DNA of 64,000 nt, from positions 1 through 64,000 of the forward strand of contig JANYHM010000076.1 of NCBI GenBank assembly GCA_025359065.1, read 5' to 3'. Numbering within the stretch: the first letter of the stretch is position 1; every line of letters starts with the position of its first letter. Positions 7,775-16,900 of the stretch are shown here, in pieces. The translations under genes were made by a program, and so were the position numbers. The DNA is from Synechococcales cyanobacterium GL140_1_metabinner_5_sub (lineage in GTDB: Bacteria > Cyanobacteriota > Cyanobacteriia > Cyanobacteriales > Chamaesiphonaceae). The notes beneath the pieces are model-generated. The model saw only the letters and a list, made by a program, of their open reading frames with translations. It was not told the origin of the DNA and ran no database searches.

Positions 7775-9043
7775 TTGATTTCTACATTAATTCAGCAGTT
7801 ATTTATGTCTCCAGAAAAATCTGCCGAGACACCTTTTGACCAGCAAGAGTTCGATCGGCAGGTAATGACCACCTATGGCCGGTTTGACCTAGCATTAGTC
7901 AAAGGCAGCGGCTGCCAAGTTTGGGACGACCAAGGCAAAGAATATCTAGATTTCGTGGCCGGAATTGCCACCTGTACCCTGGGTCATGCCCATCCGGCAA
8001 TGGTGATGGCTGCCACCCAGCAAATGCAGCAGCTTACCCATGTTTCTAACCTTTATTACATTCCCGTGCAGGGGGCACTAGCCAAATGGTTAGTAGAGCA
8101 TTCCTGCGCCGATCGGGTGTTTTTCTGTAACTCGGGTGCCGAAGCCAACGAGGGAGCTATTAAGCTAGCGCGCAAATATGGCCACACCCGGCTAGGGATC
8201 AGCGACCCAGTAATTATCACCGCTGAAGCTAGCTTCCATGGCCGGACAATGGCCACCATTACCGCCACCGGCCAGCCCAAATACCAAAAGAACTTCAGCC
8301 CCCTAGTCCCCGGATTCCACTACGTCCCATACAACGACCTGGAGGCCATGAAAGCTGCCCTAACCAAACTATCTGGCAGAGTCGCCGCCATTATGCTAGA
8401 GCCTTTACAGGGTGAAGGCGGCGTGAATCCTGGACAAAAAGAATACTTTCAACAAGTGCGGCAGCTCTGTGATCAAAATCGGATTCTTTTAATGCTAGAT
8501 GAAGTGCAAACTGGCATGGCCAGAACCGGGAAATATTGGGGCTATGAAAATCTGGGCATTGAACCAGATGTGTTTACCAGTGCTAAAGGTTTGGGCGGTG
8601 GAGTGCCGATCGGTGCCCTACTCTGTAAAGAATCTTGTAACGTCTTTCAACCCGGAGATCATGCTAGTACCTTTGGTGGCAACCCCTTGGCCTGTGCTGT
8701 GGCCTTGAGCGTTTGTCAAACCGTCGAATGCAAAAACCTGCTAGATAACGCGGCTACTCAGGGCGATCGGTTACGCGCTGGATTACAGGCTCTAGTAACA
8801 AAATATCCTGAACATCTGCTGGAAGTGCGGGGCTGGGGACTGATTGATGGTTTGGAGCTGCAAGCTGATAGTGCGATCGCTGCTGGTGACGTGGTGAAAG
8901 CAGCTATGGCTCAGGGCCTGCTTTTAGTGCCAGCCGGACCAAAAGTGGTGCGGTTTGTACCGCCTTTGATTGTGACCACAGAGGAAATCGATCGGGCCTT
9001 ACTACTAGTGGATACCGCTCTGACCATGCTTACTCAAAGCTAA
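7775..9043 (+). CDS. argD: Acetylornithine aminotransferase
   Basis: This 422-residue PLP-dependent class III aminotransferase should convert N-acetylglutamate semialdehyde to N-acetylornithine in arginine synthesis. Visible family features are the FVAGIATCTLGHAHP substrate region, FFCNSGAEANEGAIKLARK, SFHGRTMAT, LMLDEVQTGMARTGK and the PLP-binding lysine in TSAKGLGGGVPIGA. The TTG start at 7775 has an AGGAG 8 bases upstream and is preferred; an ATG at 7805 would drop the first ten residues without loss of the domain. It is followed by a hairpin and a kinase gene. The fold is shared with ornithine and GABA aminotransferases, but the motifs and length fit ArgD best. Confidence 0.92.
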   Translation: MISTLIQQLFMSPEKSAETPFDQQEFDRQVMTTYGRFDLALVKGSGCQVWDDQGKEYLDFVAGIATCTLGHAHPAMVMAATQQMQQLTHVSNLYYIPVQGALAKWLVEHSCADRVFFCNSGAEANEGAIKLARKYGHTRLGISDPVIITAEASFHGRTMATITATGQPKYQKNFSPLVPGFHYVPYNDLEAMKAALTKLSGRVAAIMLEPLQGEGGVNPGQKEYFQQVRQLCDQNRILLMLDEVQTGMARTGKYWGYENLGIEPDVFTSAKGLGGGVPIGALLCKESCNVFQPGDHASTFGGNPLACAVALSVCQTVECKNLLDNAATQGDRLRAGLQALVTKYPEHLLEVRGWGLIDGLELQADSAIAAGDVVKAAMAQGLLLVPAGPKVVRFVPPLIVTTEEIDRALLLVDTALTMLTQS

Positions 9044-9100
9044 CAATCTAGACCTCGTAACAGTTGTGTTAATCTGTATCTATCGGAAGCTTCGCATCCC

Positions 9101-9135
9101 TCAATGGATTGTTTACTATACAAATAATCCATTGA
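9101..9135. repeat. 10-bp inverted repeat between argD and the kinase gene
   Basis: TCAATGGATT (9101-9110) and AATCCATTGA (9126-9135) are exact reverse complements around a 15-base AT-rich loop. There is no T-run on either side. It ends 23 bases before the kinase start, so it may be an argD 3' stem, a weak terminator or an operator for the kinase. Confidence 0.45.
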
Positions 9136-9158
9136 TACCCAATAAACACTAACCCGCC

Positions 9159-10598
9159 ATGTCAGACTCTTCTCCTTTGCCCGTGGGGACGATCCTTGAA
9201 AACAACTACAAAATCATTAGCGAGTTAGGCCAAGGTGGCTTCGCCCGCACTTACTTAGCTGCTAACCTGCGGCGTTTTAATGAAAACTGTGTGCTGAAAC
9301 AGTTTGCGCCCCAAATGGGAGCTAATGTGGCGAAGGCCAGTGAGTTGTTTGAGCGAGAAGCGAACGTGATGTACAACCTTGATCACGACCAAATTCCCCG
9401 CTTTCGGGAGCAGTTCAAAGCCCGCACCACTGCTGGTGAGTTTTTGTTTATTGTCCAAGATTATGTAGATGGCGATAACTATTCTGAGATGATCGATCGG
9501 CGAGATAAGTTATTTTCAGAAAAAGAAGCCTGCGAATTTTTGCAGCGAATTTTGCCAGTACTGGACTATATCCATTCCTTAGATGTAATTCATCGTGATA
9601 TTTCCCCTGATAATATTATTTGTCGTAAAGCTGATGGTAAACCAGTTTTAATCGACTTTGGGGCGGTGCGCGAGGCCGCTGCTAAATATAGCCAGGCCTC
9701 GGCTACCGTAATTGGTAAAGTCGGCTATGCCCCCGAAGAACAAATGCGTCGTGGTCAGGTATCGCCCAGTAGTGATCTATATGCCTTAGCCGCCACTACT
9801 CTAACTTTGCTAACTGGCGAACAGCCAGAAAAACTATATAACACTCAACTAGCTACTTGGGACTGGGGCAGGCACGTTAAGCTGAGTGGAAGTATGAACA
9901 AACTTTTAAAAAAAATGTTGTCATACCGTCCAGATAAACGTTATCCTTCGGCAGCAGCAGTGATGGCGGCGCTGCCAAATGCTAAACATCTCAGTAAACA
10001 GTCAATGCCTACGGCAATAAGAGTCAGAAATAAGACTCAAAATAATCTGCTGTCTAAAATGAAGACTATGGTAGTCTCGCCCCGTGGTAGCAGCAAAGCG
10101 AAAATCACCCGACCACCAACTGCCGTCGCCACTGAATGGAAAAAGCCAGCTCGGGGAACATTCAAGTTTTTTACGGTGCTGTTTTTGGGTATTTGGGGAG
10201 CAACTGCTGGCTGGCAGTGGGGTGTAAGTCAATGGAAAGCAGCCAGCAATTCATTTGACCCCGGCAAAATAATTAATGACACTTTGGCTCAATCACCATT
10301 AAAGTCTTGGACAGATACTTTGCCGAAATCTTGGGGTTCGGTGCAATCAGCAACCGAGGCCGTTGCTAGTGTGTTAACCAACGGTGCTGTAGATGATCAG
10401 AAAATCTTAGATAAGCGAGTGGCTGTGCAGAAAAAATTGCGGGATACAGGAAAACCTACTGATAAATTTTATAAGAAAGTCGATCGGGCTTTTTATGAGA
10501 AGCACCCGGAGTTGAATAAACGAGAGCTGAGACCGATCGCTGAGGATAGTAAGCTGCGCTATGAATGGTGGTCTTTAGCCGATCAGATGTTGAATTAA
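9159..10598 (+). CDS. Membrane-anchored Ser/Thr protein kinase
   Basis: This is a 479-residue Hanks-type kinase. The domain covers about residues 15-275: the glycine loop GQGGFARTY, the catalytic loop HRDISPDN and the metal-binding DFGAVR followed by an activation segment ending in GYAPEEQ. Ser replaces the usual Lys in the catalytic-loop HRDxKxxN pattern, which some cyanobacterial kinases share. A hydrophobic segment near residues 333-352 should anchor the protein, leaving about 125 residues outside the cytoplasm with no recognised sensor domain. Substrates are unknown. It is monocistronic as far as can be seen. Confidence 0.88.
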   Translation: MSDSSPLPVGTILENNYKIISELGQGGFARTYLAANLRRFNENCVLKQFAPQMGANVAKASELFEREANVMYNLDHDQIPRFREQFKARTTAGEFLFIVQDYVDGDNYSEMIDRRDKLFSEKEACEFLQRILPVLDYIHSLDVIHRDISPDNIICRKADGKPVLIDFGAVREAAAKYSQASATVIGKVGYAPEEQMRRGQVSPSSDLYALAATTLTLLTGEQPEKLYNTQLATWDWGRHVKLSGSMNKLLKKMLSYRPDKRYPSAAAVMAALPNAKHLSKQSMPTAIRVRNKTQNNLLSKMKTMVVSPRGSSKAKITRPPTAVATEWKKPARGTFKFFTVLFLGIWGATAGWQWGVSQWKAASNSFDPGKIINDTLAQSPLKSWTDTLPKSWGSVQSATEAVASVLTNGAVDDQKILDKRVAVQKKLRDTGKPTDKFYKKVDRAFYEKHPELNKRELRPIAEDSKLRYEWWSLADQMLN

Positions 10599-10638
10599 CA
10601 GATCTTTGGAGAGTTGGGGGTAAGAGTGCAAATAAAAT

Positions 10639-11769
10639 TTATTGATGGGGTTGAGCATCGAGTATTTGGGTGAGAGCCATGGCTGTCCAGTTAACATCAG
10701 CTTCAGTGGTTTGGTGGCCGAGGGTGAGACGGATGCCGCTGGCGGCGGTGATTTCGCTGTATCCCATGGCTAATAAGACGGGGCTGGGGGCGGTTTTGCC
10801 GCTGTGGCAAGCGGAACCAGCGCCGATGCCGATGCCAGCAAGGTTCATGGCGCGCACGATCGACCTGCCAGAATATTTGGTGGTAAAGCTGAGGTGATGG
10901 GGTAAACGCTGGGTCGGATGACCGCTGAGCTGTAGATCTGGGCGTTGTTGGAGGAGATTTAGTAATCGATCGCGCAGTTTTTGCAGGCGAGGCATTTCTA
11001 CCGATAATTCAGATTTTGACAATTGTGCTGCTACCCCAAACCCAGCAATTTGGGCTGTAGCTTGGGTGCCCGATCGCAGTCCATTCTCCTGTCCCCCACC
11101 CCGCAACAAAGGCAAAAGCTGTAATTGGTCACTCACATACAACGCTCCTACCCCACCTCCGCCATAGAGCTTGTGGGCAGACATGGAGAGTAAATTAAGT
11201 CCTAAATTGGGGGCATCGATCGCCACTCTGCCCGCTGCTTGCACAGCATCGGTATGGAAAGGCACTTGGGCTTGCTGACAGATTGCGGCTAATTCGGCGA
11301 TCGGCTGGATTGTTCCTACTTCGCTCTGACCATAAATTATTGATACTAAAGCAGTGTTAGGCTGCAAAGCCATCACCAAATCTTGAGGATTAATCATGCC
11401 ATTAGAATCTACTGGCAACATGGTGATCTGCCACCCCTGTTTTTCTAGCCACAGCGCAGGCTGAGTGATGGCGGCATGTTCGACACTAGAAATAATCAGA
11501 TGCTGAGGTTGAGGATATTGCTGAGCAATCCCCATAATTGCCAAGTTATTAGCTTCAGTGCCACTGGCCATAAAAACTATATTGTGAGGCTGTGCCCCAA
11601 TTAAATCGGCAACTTGGGCACGGGCAGTCTCCAAAATTATCGATCCTCGTTCACCCCATTGGTGCAAGCTGCTAGGGTTGCCCCATTGCTCGGTCAAAAC
11701 TACCTGGATGGCAGAGATCGCTTCAATGCGAGTAGGGGTGGTGGCGCTGTAATCTAAATAAATCTGCAT
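10639..11769 (-). CDS. Cysteine desulfurase (NifS/IscS-like), copy 1
   Basis: This 376-residue PLP enzyme should remove sulfur from cysteine to supply Fe-S clusters or thio-modifications. Features are the N-terminal IYLDYSATTP, FMASGTEANNLAI, ISSVEHAA, the HTDAVQAAG aspartate region, the PLP lysine in LSMSAHKLYGGGGVG and the active-site cysteine loop GSACHSG near the C-terminus. The gene lies beside ispD on the same strand with a 43-base gap. A second desulfurase with different flanks lies 12 kb away (22128-23264), so the two may serve different acceptors. Confidence 0.9.
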   Translation of the reverse strand: MQIYLDYSATTPTRIEAISAIQVVLTEQWGNPSSLHQWGERGSIILETARAQVADLIGAQPHNIVFMASGTEANNLAIMGIAQQYPQPQHLIISSVEHAAITQPALWLEKQGWQITMLPVDSNGMINPQDLVMALQPNTALVSIIYGQSEVGTIQPIAELAAICQQAQVPFHTDAVQAAGRVAIDAPNLGLNLLSMSAHKLYGGGGVGALYVSDQLQLLPLLRGGGQENGLRSGTQATAQIAGFGVAAQLSKSELSVEMPRLQKLRDRLLNLLQQRPDLQLSGHPTQRLPHHLSFTTKYSGRSIVRAMNLAGIGIGAGSACHSGKTAPSPVLLAMGYSEITAASGIRLTLGHQTTEADVNWTAMALTQILDAQPHQ

Positions 11770-11812
11770 GTAGCACTAACCGGACATTCCCCTCATTATC
11801 TAGTTCTGGTAG

Positions 11813-12499
11813 CTAAACAGCAAATCTTTGACTCAGTAAAAATTCGGCGATCGGCAGATCCATTGGAGTGGTCACTTTTAAATTACTCTCTTCTCCCATC
11901 ACAATTTTCACCGGCAAGCCACAGCGTTCAAACAAAGCCGCATCATCTGTGACCTCCCAATCTAGCTCTCGACCCCGATCATGGCAGTCTTTTAAAAGCT
12001 GGGTACGAAACCCCTGGGGAGTTTGGGCGGCCCATAGATTAGCTCGATCGGGGGTATTCGTAACAGTCTTGTTGTGATCCACAATTTTGATGGTGTCTTT
12101 GACTGGCACCGCCGCCACCAGTCCATCACAATCTTGCAAAGCCGCTGCACAGCGATCGAACAAGTCTGGCTGAGCCAAGCAACGAGCACCGTCATGAATC
12201 AACACATGGCTAGCATTTAAAGGCAAAGCTTGTAGCCCGTTATATACCGATTCTTGGCGACTGGCTCCGCCGGTCACGATTTCGATATGCTTGCTGAGAT
12301 CGAGCTGGCTCAGCAAATTGGCAATAAAATCTTGATCGGCTGGCTGGGCAATGATCCCAATCCAATCGATCGAACTGGCAGCATCGGCTGCCAATAAAGT
12401 CCAGGCTAAAATCGGCTTGCCCAAAACAGTCAAGAACAACTTATTGCGATCGCTGCCCATTCTTTTGCCCATTCCGGCTGCTGGAATCAATAGATACAT
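11813..12499 (-). CDS. ispD: 2-C-methyl-D-erythritol 4-phosphate cytidylyltransferase
   Basis: This 228-residue enzyme of the MEP isoprenoid pathway would join CTP to methylerythritol 4-phosphate. The N-terminal nucleotide-binding motif PAAGMGKRMG, followed by NKLFLTVLGKPIL, is diagnostic. GGASRQESVYNGL, VLIHDGARC and the late AAQTPQGFR and EVTDDAALFE segments complete the family pattern, and the length is normal. The start codon is 1 base after the stop codon of the small gene at 12501-12914, so the two are cotranscribed. Confidence 0.93.
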   Translation of the reverse strand: MYLLIPAAGMGKRMGSDRNKLFLTVLGKPILAWTLLAADAASSIDWIGIIAQPADQDFIANLLSQLDLSKHIEIVTGGASRQESVYNGLQALPLNASHVLIHDGARCLAQPDLFDRCAAALQDCDGLVAAVPVKDTIKIVDHNKTVTNTPDRANLWAAQTPQGFRTQLLKDCHDRGRELDWEVTDDAALFERCGLPVKIVMGEESNLKVTTPMDLPIAEFLLSQRFAV

Positions 12500-12500
12500 G

Positions 12501-12914
12501 TTATTCAGTAGCCGCTGCGGCGTTCACCGTCATCAGCTTGACAGCAGGCTTGACCGGGCGTTTCTCTTCCTTTTTCTCGAAGACAACTTCGCAACTCCAA
12601 TCTACCTCAGACCAGCGATAGATTTGCTCTAAGCCTTCATCAGCCTGAAGATTGAGCAAACTGCTGCGATCGGTCTCTAAAAACTCGCCGGTATCCACGT
12701 CCATCAACACGGTGTTGAGGAGCTTGAAGTGCTGTTTGACTTTGACTTTGCGACCATCAGCAATGCTGTAGACTTTACTTTCGTAAAACTTCTGGACATA
12801 GCCGCCTTCTCGTGCCCATTGATTAGCACTACCAGTTTTCACCCACTGCTTGGTGCCGTTAGCAAAATAAACAACCACGAGTCTTGGTCGCTCTAAACTT
12901 TTCTGTTCGCCCAT
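12501..12914 (-). CDS. Conserved hypothetical protein cotranscribed with ispD
   Basis: This 137-residue soluble protein has no signal peptide or membrane segment. The first 100 residues look folded and mixed alpha/beta (VVVYFANGTKQWVKTG, then KVYSIADGRKVKVKQHFKLL), and the tail is Lys/Glu/Ala-rich and probably disordered. I recognise no family. The coding sequence is tightly coupled to ispD downstream, which suggests coexpression but does not indicate function. Confidence 0.7.
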   Translation of the reverse strand: MGEQKSLERPRLVVVYFANGTKQWVKTGSANQWAREGGYVQKFYESKVYSIADGRKVKVKQHFKLLNTVLMDVDTGEFLETDRSSLLNLQADEGLEQIYRWSEVDWSCEVVFEKKEEKRPVKPAVKLMTVNAAAATE

Positions 12915-13066
12915 GGAAATATCTCGGAAACTTGTTTCTATATTACCTCAACGTTTGCGAACCTACGCAAGCAGAATTACTTAACTATTTTGGGCTATTT
13001 TAGCTGCTAGTTGGCGGTACCTAATTGGTCTGGTAGAATTGGCGGAAGTCTTGAGGGTTTAAATCA

Positions 13067-14092
13067 GTGCTTGCAGCAGTTCTCCATGGTCGTGAAGACC
13101 TCCGCCTTACCGAAGTAGATGAACCGATCGCCGCAGCGGGGGAAGTAATTGTTAAGGTGGGTGCGGCAACCACTTGTGGCACAGATTTAAAGGTGTGGCG
13201 ACGGGGTGGCCATGCCAAAATGCTCAAGCCGCCAACGTTGTTTGGTCATGAGGGGGCGGGGGTGATTGCGGCGATCGGCGAAGGAATTACCGACTGGCAG
13301 GTGGGCGATCGGGTGGTGGCCAATAATTCGGCTCCCTGTGGTCAGTGTTTTTTCTGTGAGCGTCAAGAGTTTTCGCTTTGCCCTAATTTGACCTGGAATA
13401 ATGGCACTTTTGCGGAGTATCTAAAAATCCCCGCCCAAATTGTTAAACACAATATGTTGCACATTCCGATGGAGGTGCCGGACGAACTGGCGGCAATGAC
13501 GGAGCCTTTGGCCTGTGTGCTGCATGGGGTGGCTAGGAGTAATGCTAAGCCGATTGATCGGGTGGTAGTGATTGGAGATGGGGCGATCGGGTTAATGTTT
13601 GTGGCGGTGCTAGCGCAGCGCTGTGCAGAAGTCTGGCTGTTTGGTGGCAATGCCGATCGATTAAAGGTCGGTCAAAAGCTAGGAGCGAAGCGTGTTTGGA
13701 ATTATCACGAAATTACTGATATTCCTAGTACAGTCAAAGGTCTCACCAATGGCTGGGGGGCAGATATTGTGATCGAAGCTACGGGGGTGCCGACGGTGTG
13801 GGAAGCAGCGATCGCCTGTGGTCGTCCTGGTTCCACGATCAATTTATTCGGCGGTTGCCCAAAGGAAACAACGATTACGGTGCAAACTGAGCAGTTACAT
13901 TACAGTGAGCTGACGTTGAAAGGGGTGTTTCACAATACTCCCCAGTATGTGCGGGAGGCTTTAGATTTGATTGCTTTGGGTTCTGTAGAGTGGAATTTGT
14001 TGGTGAGCGATCGTCGTCCCCTAAAAGATCTTGGCCAAGTCTTTGATGATATGCTCCACCGTCGCGTCATTAAGGTAGCCATGCAGCCATAA
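13067..14092 (+). CDS. Zinc-dependent medium-chain alcohol dehydrogenase-like protein
   Basis: This is a 341-residue member of the medium-chain dehydrogenase family. It has the catalytic zinc region TTCGTDLKVW and GHEGAGVI, the structural zinc cysteine cluster (CGQCFFCERQEFSLC, four Cys), and a Rossmann segment at about 165-175 (VVIGDGAIGLM). The closest characterised relatives would be sorbitol/threonine dehydrogenase-like enzymes, but the substrate cannot be inferred. The start is GTG at 13067 with GAGGG about 18 bases upstream, so an alternative start just inside the gene is possible. It is convergent with recJ. Confidence 0.82.
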   Translation: MLAAVLHGREDLRLTEVDEPIAAAGEVIVKVGAATTCGTDLKVWRRGGHAKMLKPPTLFGHEGAGVIAAIGEGITDWQVGDRVVANNSAPCGQCFFCERQEFSLCPNLTWNNGTFAEYLKIPAQIVKHNMLHIPMEVPDELAAMTEPLACVLHGVARSNAKPIDRVVVIGDGAIGLMFVAVLAQRCAEVWLFGGNADRLKVGQKLGAKRVWNYHEITDIPSTVKGLTNGWGADIVIEATGVPTVWEAAIACGRPGSTINLFGGCPKETTITVQTEQLHYSELTLKGVFHNTPQYVREALDLIALGSVEWNLLVSDRRPLKDLGQVFDDMLHRRVIKVAMQP

Positions 14093-14094
14093 AG

Positions 14095-14113
14095 AACCCC
14101 CTCAGGTGGTTTT
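14095..14113. terminator. Possible short bidirectional terminator between convergent genes
   Basis: AACCCC and GTGGTTTT form an imperfect short stem in the 19-base gap between the dehydrogenase stop codon and the recJ stop codon, with a short T-run on the plus strand. The stem is weak, and the call rests mostly on its position between converging genes. Confidence 0.3.
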
Positions 14114-16100
14114 ACACGCCCACTTTAGCCATGGCTGTTTTGATTAATTGGAAAAAATATGGTTCCTTGACGTTAACTTCTTTCATTTCTTGGGCGGGGG
14201 TTGCTAATACTGCTGTTTTTTGGCCTTTGATGGCTGTCAAGGTATGACCGCTGTTATTCCAGATTTTTAGGGCTTGGCCATCGGGTGATAATTCGCACTG
14301 ATATTCTCGTTCCTGAAAGCTAAAGCTACAGGAGACCATTGCCATCGACTGACTTACTGCACGAGCACTCACCAATTCAATTTCGATGTTGCTCTGGCCA
14401 TTCCATTTGTTTTCGTGCAATTTGTAGGCAATATCCACTCGATCGGGCAAAGGATAATATTCTGCCCAACGCCAGCCAACTCCCTTAATGCCTTTAGGAA
14501 AACCAGGACTATTAATAGTTACTTTTAAATGACTTTCATCTTTACCGATAATTCGCTGCTCCGCAATTTGCACATTTGCTGACCAAAACACCGGCTCAGG
14601 ATTGCCCATACCGCAGGGTTGCACTGCATCAATTTGTTCATAAGTATATCGATCGATCTCACCCAACTCGGCCTGAACATCAACTTTCACCAAAGTTCTT
14701 AAATGCTCTGGCTCCAAACATTTATGGGCAAAAGTTCTCATTCGCTGCTGCAACTCTGGCAAATTGTCGCTATCCATCGAAAAACCACCGGCTGCGGGGT
14801 GTCCACCGTATTTCAGCAATAAATCATGGCAGAATTCTAACGATTCGAAGATGTTGAATTCTGGGATACTGCGGGCTGAACCACGAATATGTTGCTCATT
14901 TTCATAAGTGCCAATAAATACTGGCACTCCATAACGTTCGACTAAGCGCGAAGCTACAATACCAATTACTCCATGATGCCAGCCTTCGGCGACTACAACT
15001 AATACTCGATCGAGCAAGTATTGCCGCTCCATTGATTCCACTATGCCGATCGCTTCTTCTTCGATTTGGGCACAGAGTTCTTGCCGCTGGCGATTGGTGG
15101 CTTCGCATTCTTGAGCGCGTTCTTGGGCAACGTCAGGATCTGTAGTGGTTAGTAGTTCAATGACTGTTTGTGGATCGCCGATCCGACCGATCGCGTTGAT
15201 TCTGGGGCCGAGTTTAAAGCCAATATCTTCTGGCTTCATTTGCTTATTATCTCCAGCACCCGAGGCGGCGATCAGGGCTTGGACTCCCAAAATTTGGGAT
15301 TTGGCTAAGAGTTTGAGTCCTTGGCGTACCAAAGTACGGTTGATACCGGTAAGGGCTGCGAGATCGGCGATCGTCCCCAGAGTAAATAGCTCTAGCATTT
15401 GGGGAGCAAGGCTGGCGGTTCGATCGCTATCAATTCGTTCGATGAGTTCGATCGCTAGTAAATAAGCGACTCCGACTCCGGCAATGCTGTAGTAAACCGA
15501 GTCGGTGGGAATCAGTTTAGGGTTCAAGATGGCATGAGCTGGTGGCAGTTTAGGAGGCAGATCGTGGTGATCGGTGATGATTACTTTTAAGCCCAGGTTG
15601 ACGGCGTGTTCGATCGCGTCGTAAGCCGAGATGCCATTATCGACGGTCATTACTAACTCGATGCCGTCAGCATGGAATTTTTCTACAATTCTTTTATTAA
15701 TGCCGTAACCGTCGCTCATGCGGCTAGGAATTTCATATTGGACGTTGCCACCCAGCTCTTGTAATGCGCGAATCAACAGAGCAGTGCTGGTCATCCCATC
15801 AGCATCGTAGTCACCGCAGATGGCGATTTTGGAGCCTTGGGCGATCGCGGCCACCAGTAAATCTACGCTGGTTTTGAGGTCGCGGAAATCGATCAAGGGT
15901 GAGGGCAAGTCTTGGCCGCGCCCGTGAACGTAATGTTCTACTTGGGTAGCTGAAAAAATGCCCCGATTGATCAGGACTTGGGCGATGAGTAAGGAAGTGG
16001 GGCTGCCTGGGATGATTTCGACCGATCGAGCCAAATCCATGGCCGTGTCAAGGTCAGCAGGGGCAATTTGCCAGCGATGGGAGGGCAGGGTGACAGACAT
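14112..16100 (-). CDS. recJ: Single-stranded-DNA-specific exonuclease RecJ
   Basis: This 662-residue DHH-family 5'-3' exonuclease acts in recombination and mismatch repair. The N-terminal DHH core is clear: AICGDYDADGMTSTALL, VMTVDNGISAYDA and IITDHHDLPP near residues 95-185, with LNPKL and GVGVAYLLA following. The DHHA1 part holds KYGGHPAAGGFS, and an OB-like region follows (AVQPCGMGNPEPVF). An ATG at 16100 is preferred over the TTG at 16106. The gene begins only 9 bases after the stop codon of the PvuII-like endonuclease gene, so it probably shares that transcript. Confidence 0.93.
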   Translation of the reverse strand: MSVTLPSHRWQIAPADLDTAMDLARSVEIIPGSPTSLLIAQVLINRGIFSATQVEHYVHGRGQDLPSPLIDFRDLKTSVDLLVAAIAQGSKIAICGDYDADGMTSTALLIRALQELGGNVQYEIPSRMSDGYGINKRIVEKFHADGIELVMTVDNGISAYDAIEHAVNLGLKVIITDHHDLPPKLPPAHAILNPKLIPTDSVYYSIAGVGVAYLLAIELIERIDSDRTASLAPQMLELFTLGTIADLAALTGINRTLVRQGLKLLAKSQILGVQALIAASGAGDNKQMKPEDIGFKLGPRINAIGRIGDPQTVIELLTTTDPDVAQERAQECEATNRQRQELCAQIEEEAIGIVESMERQYLLDRVLVVVAEGWHHGVIGIVASRLVERYGVPVFIGTYENEQHIRGSARSIPEFNIFESLEFCHDLLLKYGGHPAAGGFSMDSDNLPELQQRMRTFAHKCLEPEHLRTLVKVDVQAELGEIDRYTYEQIDAVQPCGMGNPEPVFWSANVQIAEQRIIGKDESHLKVTINSPGFPKGIKGVGWRWAEYYPLPDRVDIAYKLHENKWNGQSNIEIELVSARAVSQSMAMVSCSFSFQEREYQCELSPDGQALKIWNNSGHTLTAIKGQKTAVLATPAQEMKEVNVKEPYFFQLIKTAMAKVGV

Positions 16101-16108
16101 GTTCAATC

Positions 16109-16600
16109 TTAGATATCACCAGCAGAATATAGCATTTCTCCATGCTCCATGACATACTTCAAGGGAATTTTAGGATTATTGATATCTTTACCACCACTGC
16201 TATGCCACTTCTCTTCCCATTTAGCATAGTAATATTCCAAATCTGTTGGAGCTAGCTTATAAATAGAAAGCAAACTAATTCCTCTATAAACAGCAAAAAC
16301 CCAGTCTACCCGACGATATTTTGCAATGATTTTAGGATTAATATGGTGGTGGGTAGAAAAACTCTTCGTTAAAGCTATATTCACAGACTTCAGCTCAAAT
16401 TCATTACCATCAGCATCTTTAGCGTCATTTCCCTCTCGACCTGGTAATACCTCTAAACCAGTTACCAACAGTACCTGAAGTATTTTCCCGCCATTATCCT
16501 GGAAAATATCATTAATGCCATGCCGTGATGCCAAATCTTGATATTGCTGAATATATGGAAAGAGGCTTTCAAGAATTGCCTTATCTGGATGAGAAATCAT
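16109..16600 (-). CDS. Type II restriction endonuclease, PvuII family
   Basis: This 163-residue protein aligns with R.PvuII (157 aa) along its whole length, as far as I recall that sequence. It keeps [13 protein letters not shown] (catalytic-site Asp35), LPGREGND (Asp59) and the EFELKS active-site pair Glu69/Lys71, all one residue later than in PvuII. It also keeps the DNA-contacting STHHHINP block and the KDINNPKIP...KYVMEHG C-terminus. The expected target is CAG^CTG, by homology only. The ATG overlaps the stop codon of the controller gene by 4 bases, the same C-then-R order as in the PvuII system. Confidence 0.92.
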   Translation of the reverse strand: MISHPDKAILESLFPYIQQYQDLASRHGINDIFQDNGGKILQVLLVTGLEVLPGREGNDAKDADGNEFELKSVNIALTKSFSTHHHINPKIIAKYRRVDWVFAVYRGISLLSIYKLAPTDLEYYYAKWEEKWHSSGGKDINNPKIPLKYVMEHGEMLYSAGDI

Positions 16601-16836
16601 TCTATTGTTTTTGTTAGTAAATCGGTAATCTCAACGTCTAAAGCTTTTGCCAACCGCTCCATGTTATCGATCGATATATTTCGTTCACAGCGTTCAACAG
16701 AACCTACATACGTGCGATGTAAACCCGCTAAATCAGCAAGCTCCTCTTGTGACAAATCCTGATCGTGTCGAATCTGTCGCAGCCTCTGACTAAATACCTT
16801 TCTGGCGTTACACAAAATATTTTTAGAAGTTGACAT
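16597..16836 (-). CDS. Restriction-modification controller protein (C protein, XRE-type HTH)
   Basis: This is a small helix-turn-helix regulator of 79 residues if the ATG at 16836 is used; a TTG at 16854 would add six residues. The HTH has the C-protein hallmark [18 protein letters not shown] followed by SVER-ERN, closely matching C.PvuII and other controllers. It should bind the C-boxes at 16860-16885, activate its own gene with the downstream endonuclease gene and repress at high level, so that methylation comes before restriction. It is divergent from the methyltransferase gene. Confidence 0.9.
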   Translation of the reverse strand: MSTSKNILCNARKVFSQRLRQIRHDQDLSQEELADLAGLHRTYVGSVERCERNISIDNMERLAKALDVEITDLLTKTIE

Positions 16837-16859
16837 AGCCTCTATAATGAGCAAATGAT

Positions 16860-16885
16860 GACTATGGGTCTACAGACTATAAGTA
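16860..16885. promoter_or_regulatory. Paired C-boxes between the controller and methyltransferase genes
   Basis: Two near-symmetric operators lie in the 64-base gap between the divergent start codons. GACT-ATG-GGTC (16860-16870) and GACT-ATA-AGTA (16875-16885) are separated by four bases (TACA). They match the GACTnnnAGTC form recognised by PvuII-type controller dimers, with one half-site mismatch each. One pair serving both promoters is expected for this gene layout. Confidence 0.8.
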
Positions 16886-16900
16886 GCTTTTGGAGAAGAC

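Noticed and set aside
11357-11363. GTTAGGC word considered as another attC right box
   Set aside because: It lies inside the cysteine desulfurase coding sequence with no paired arms or left box.
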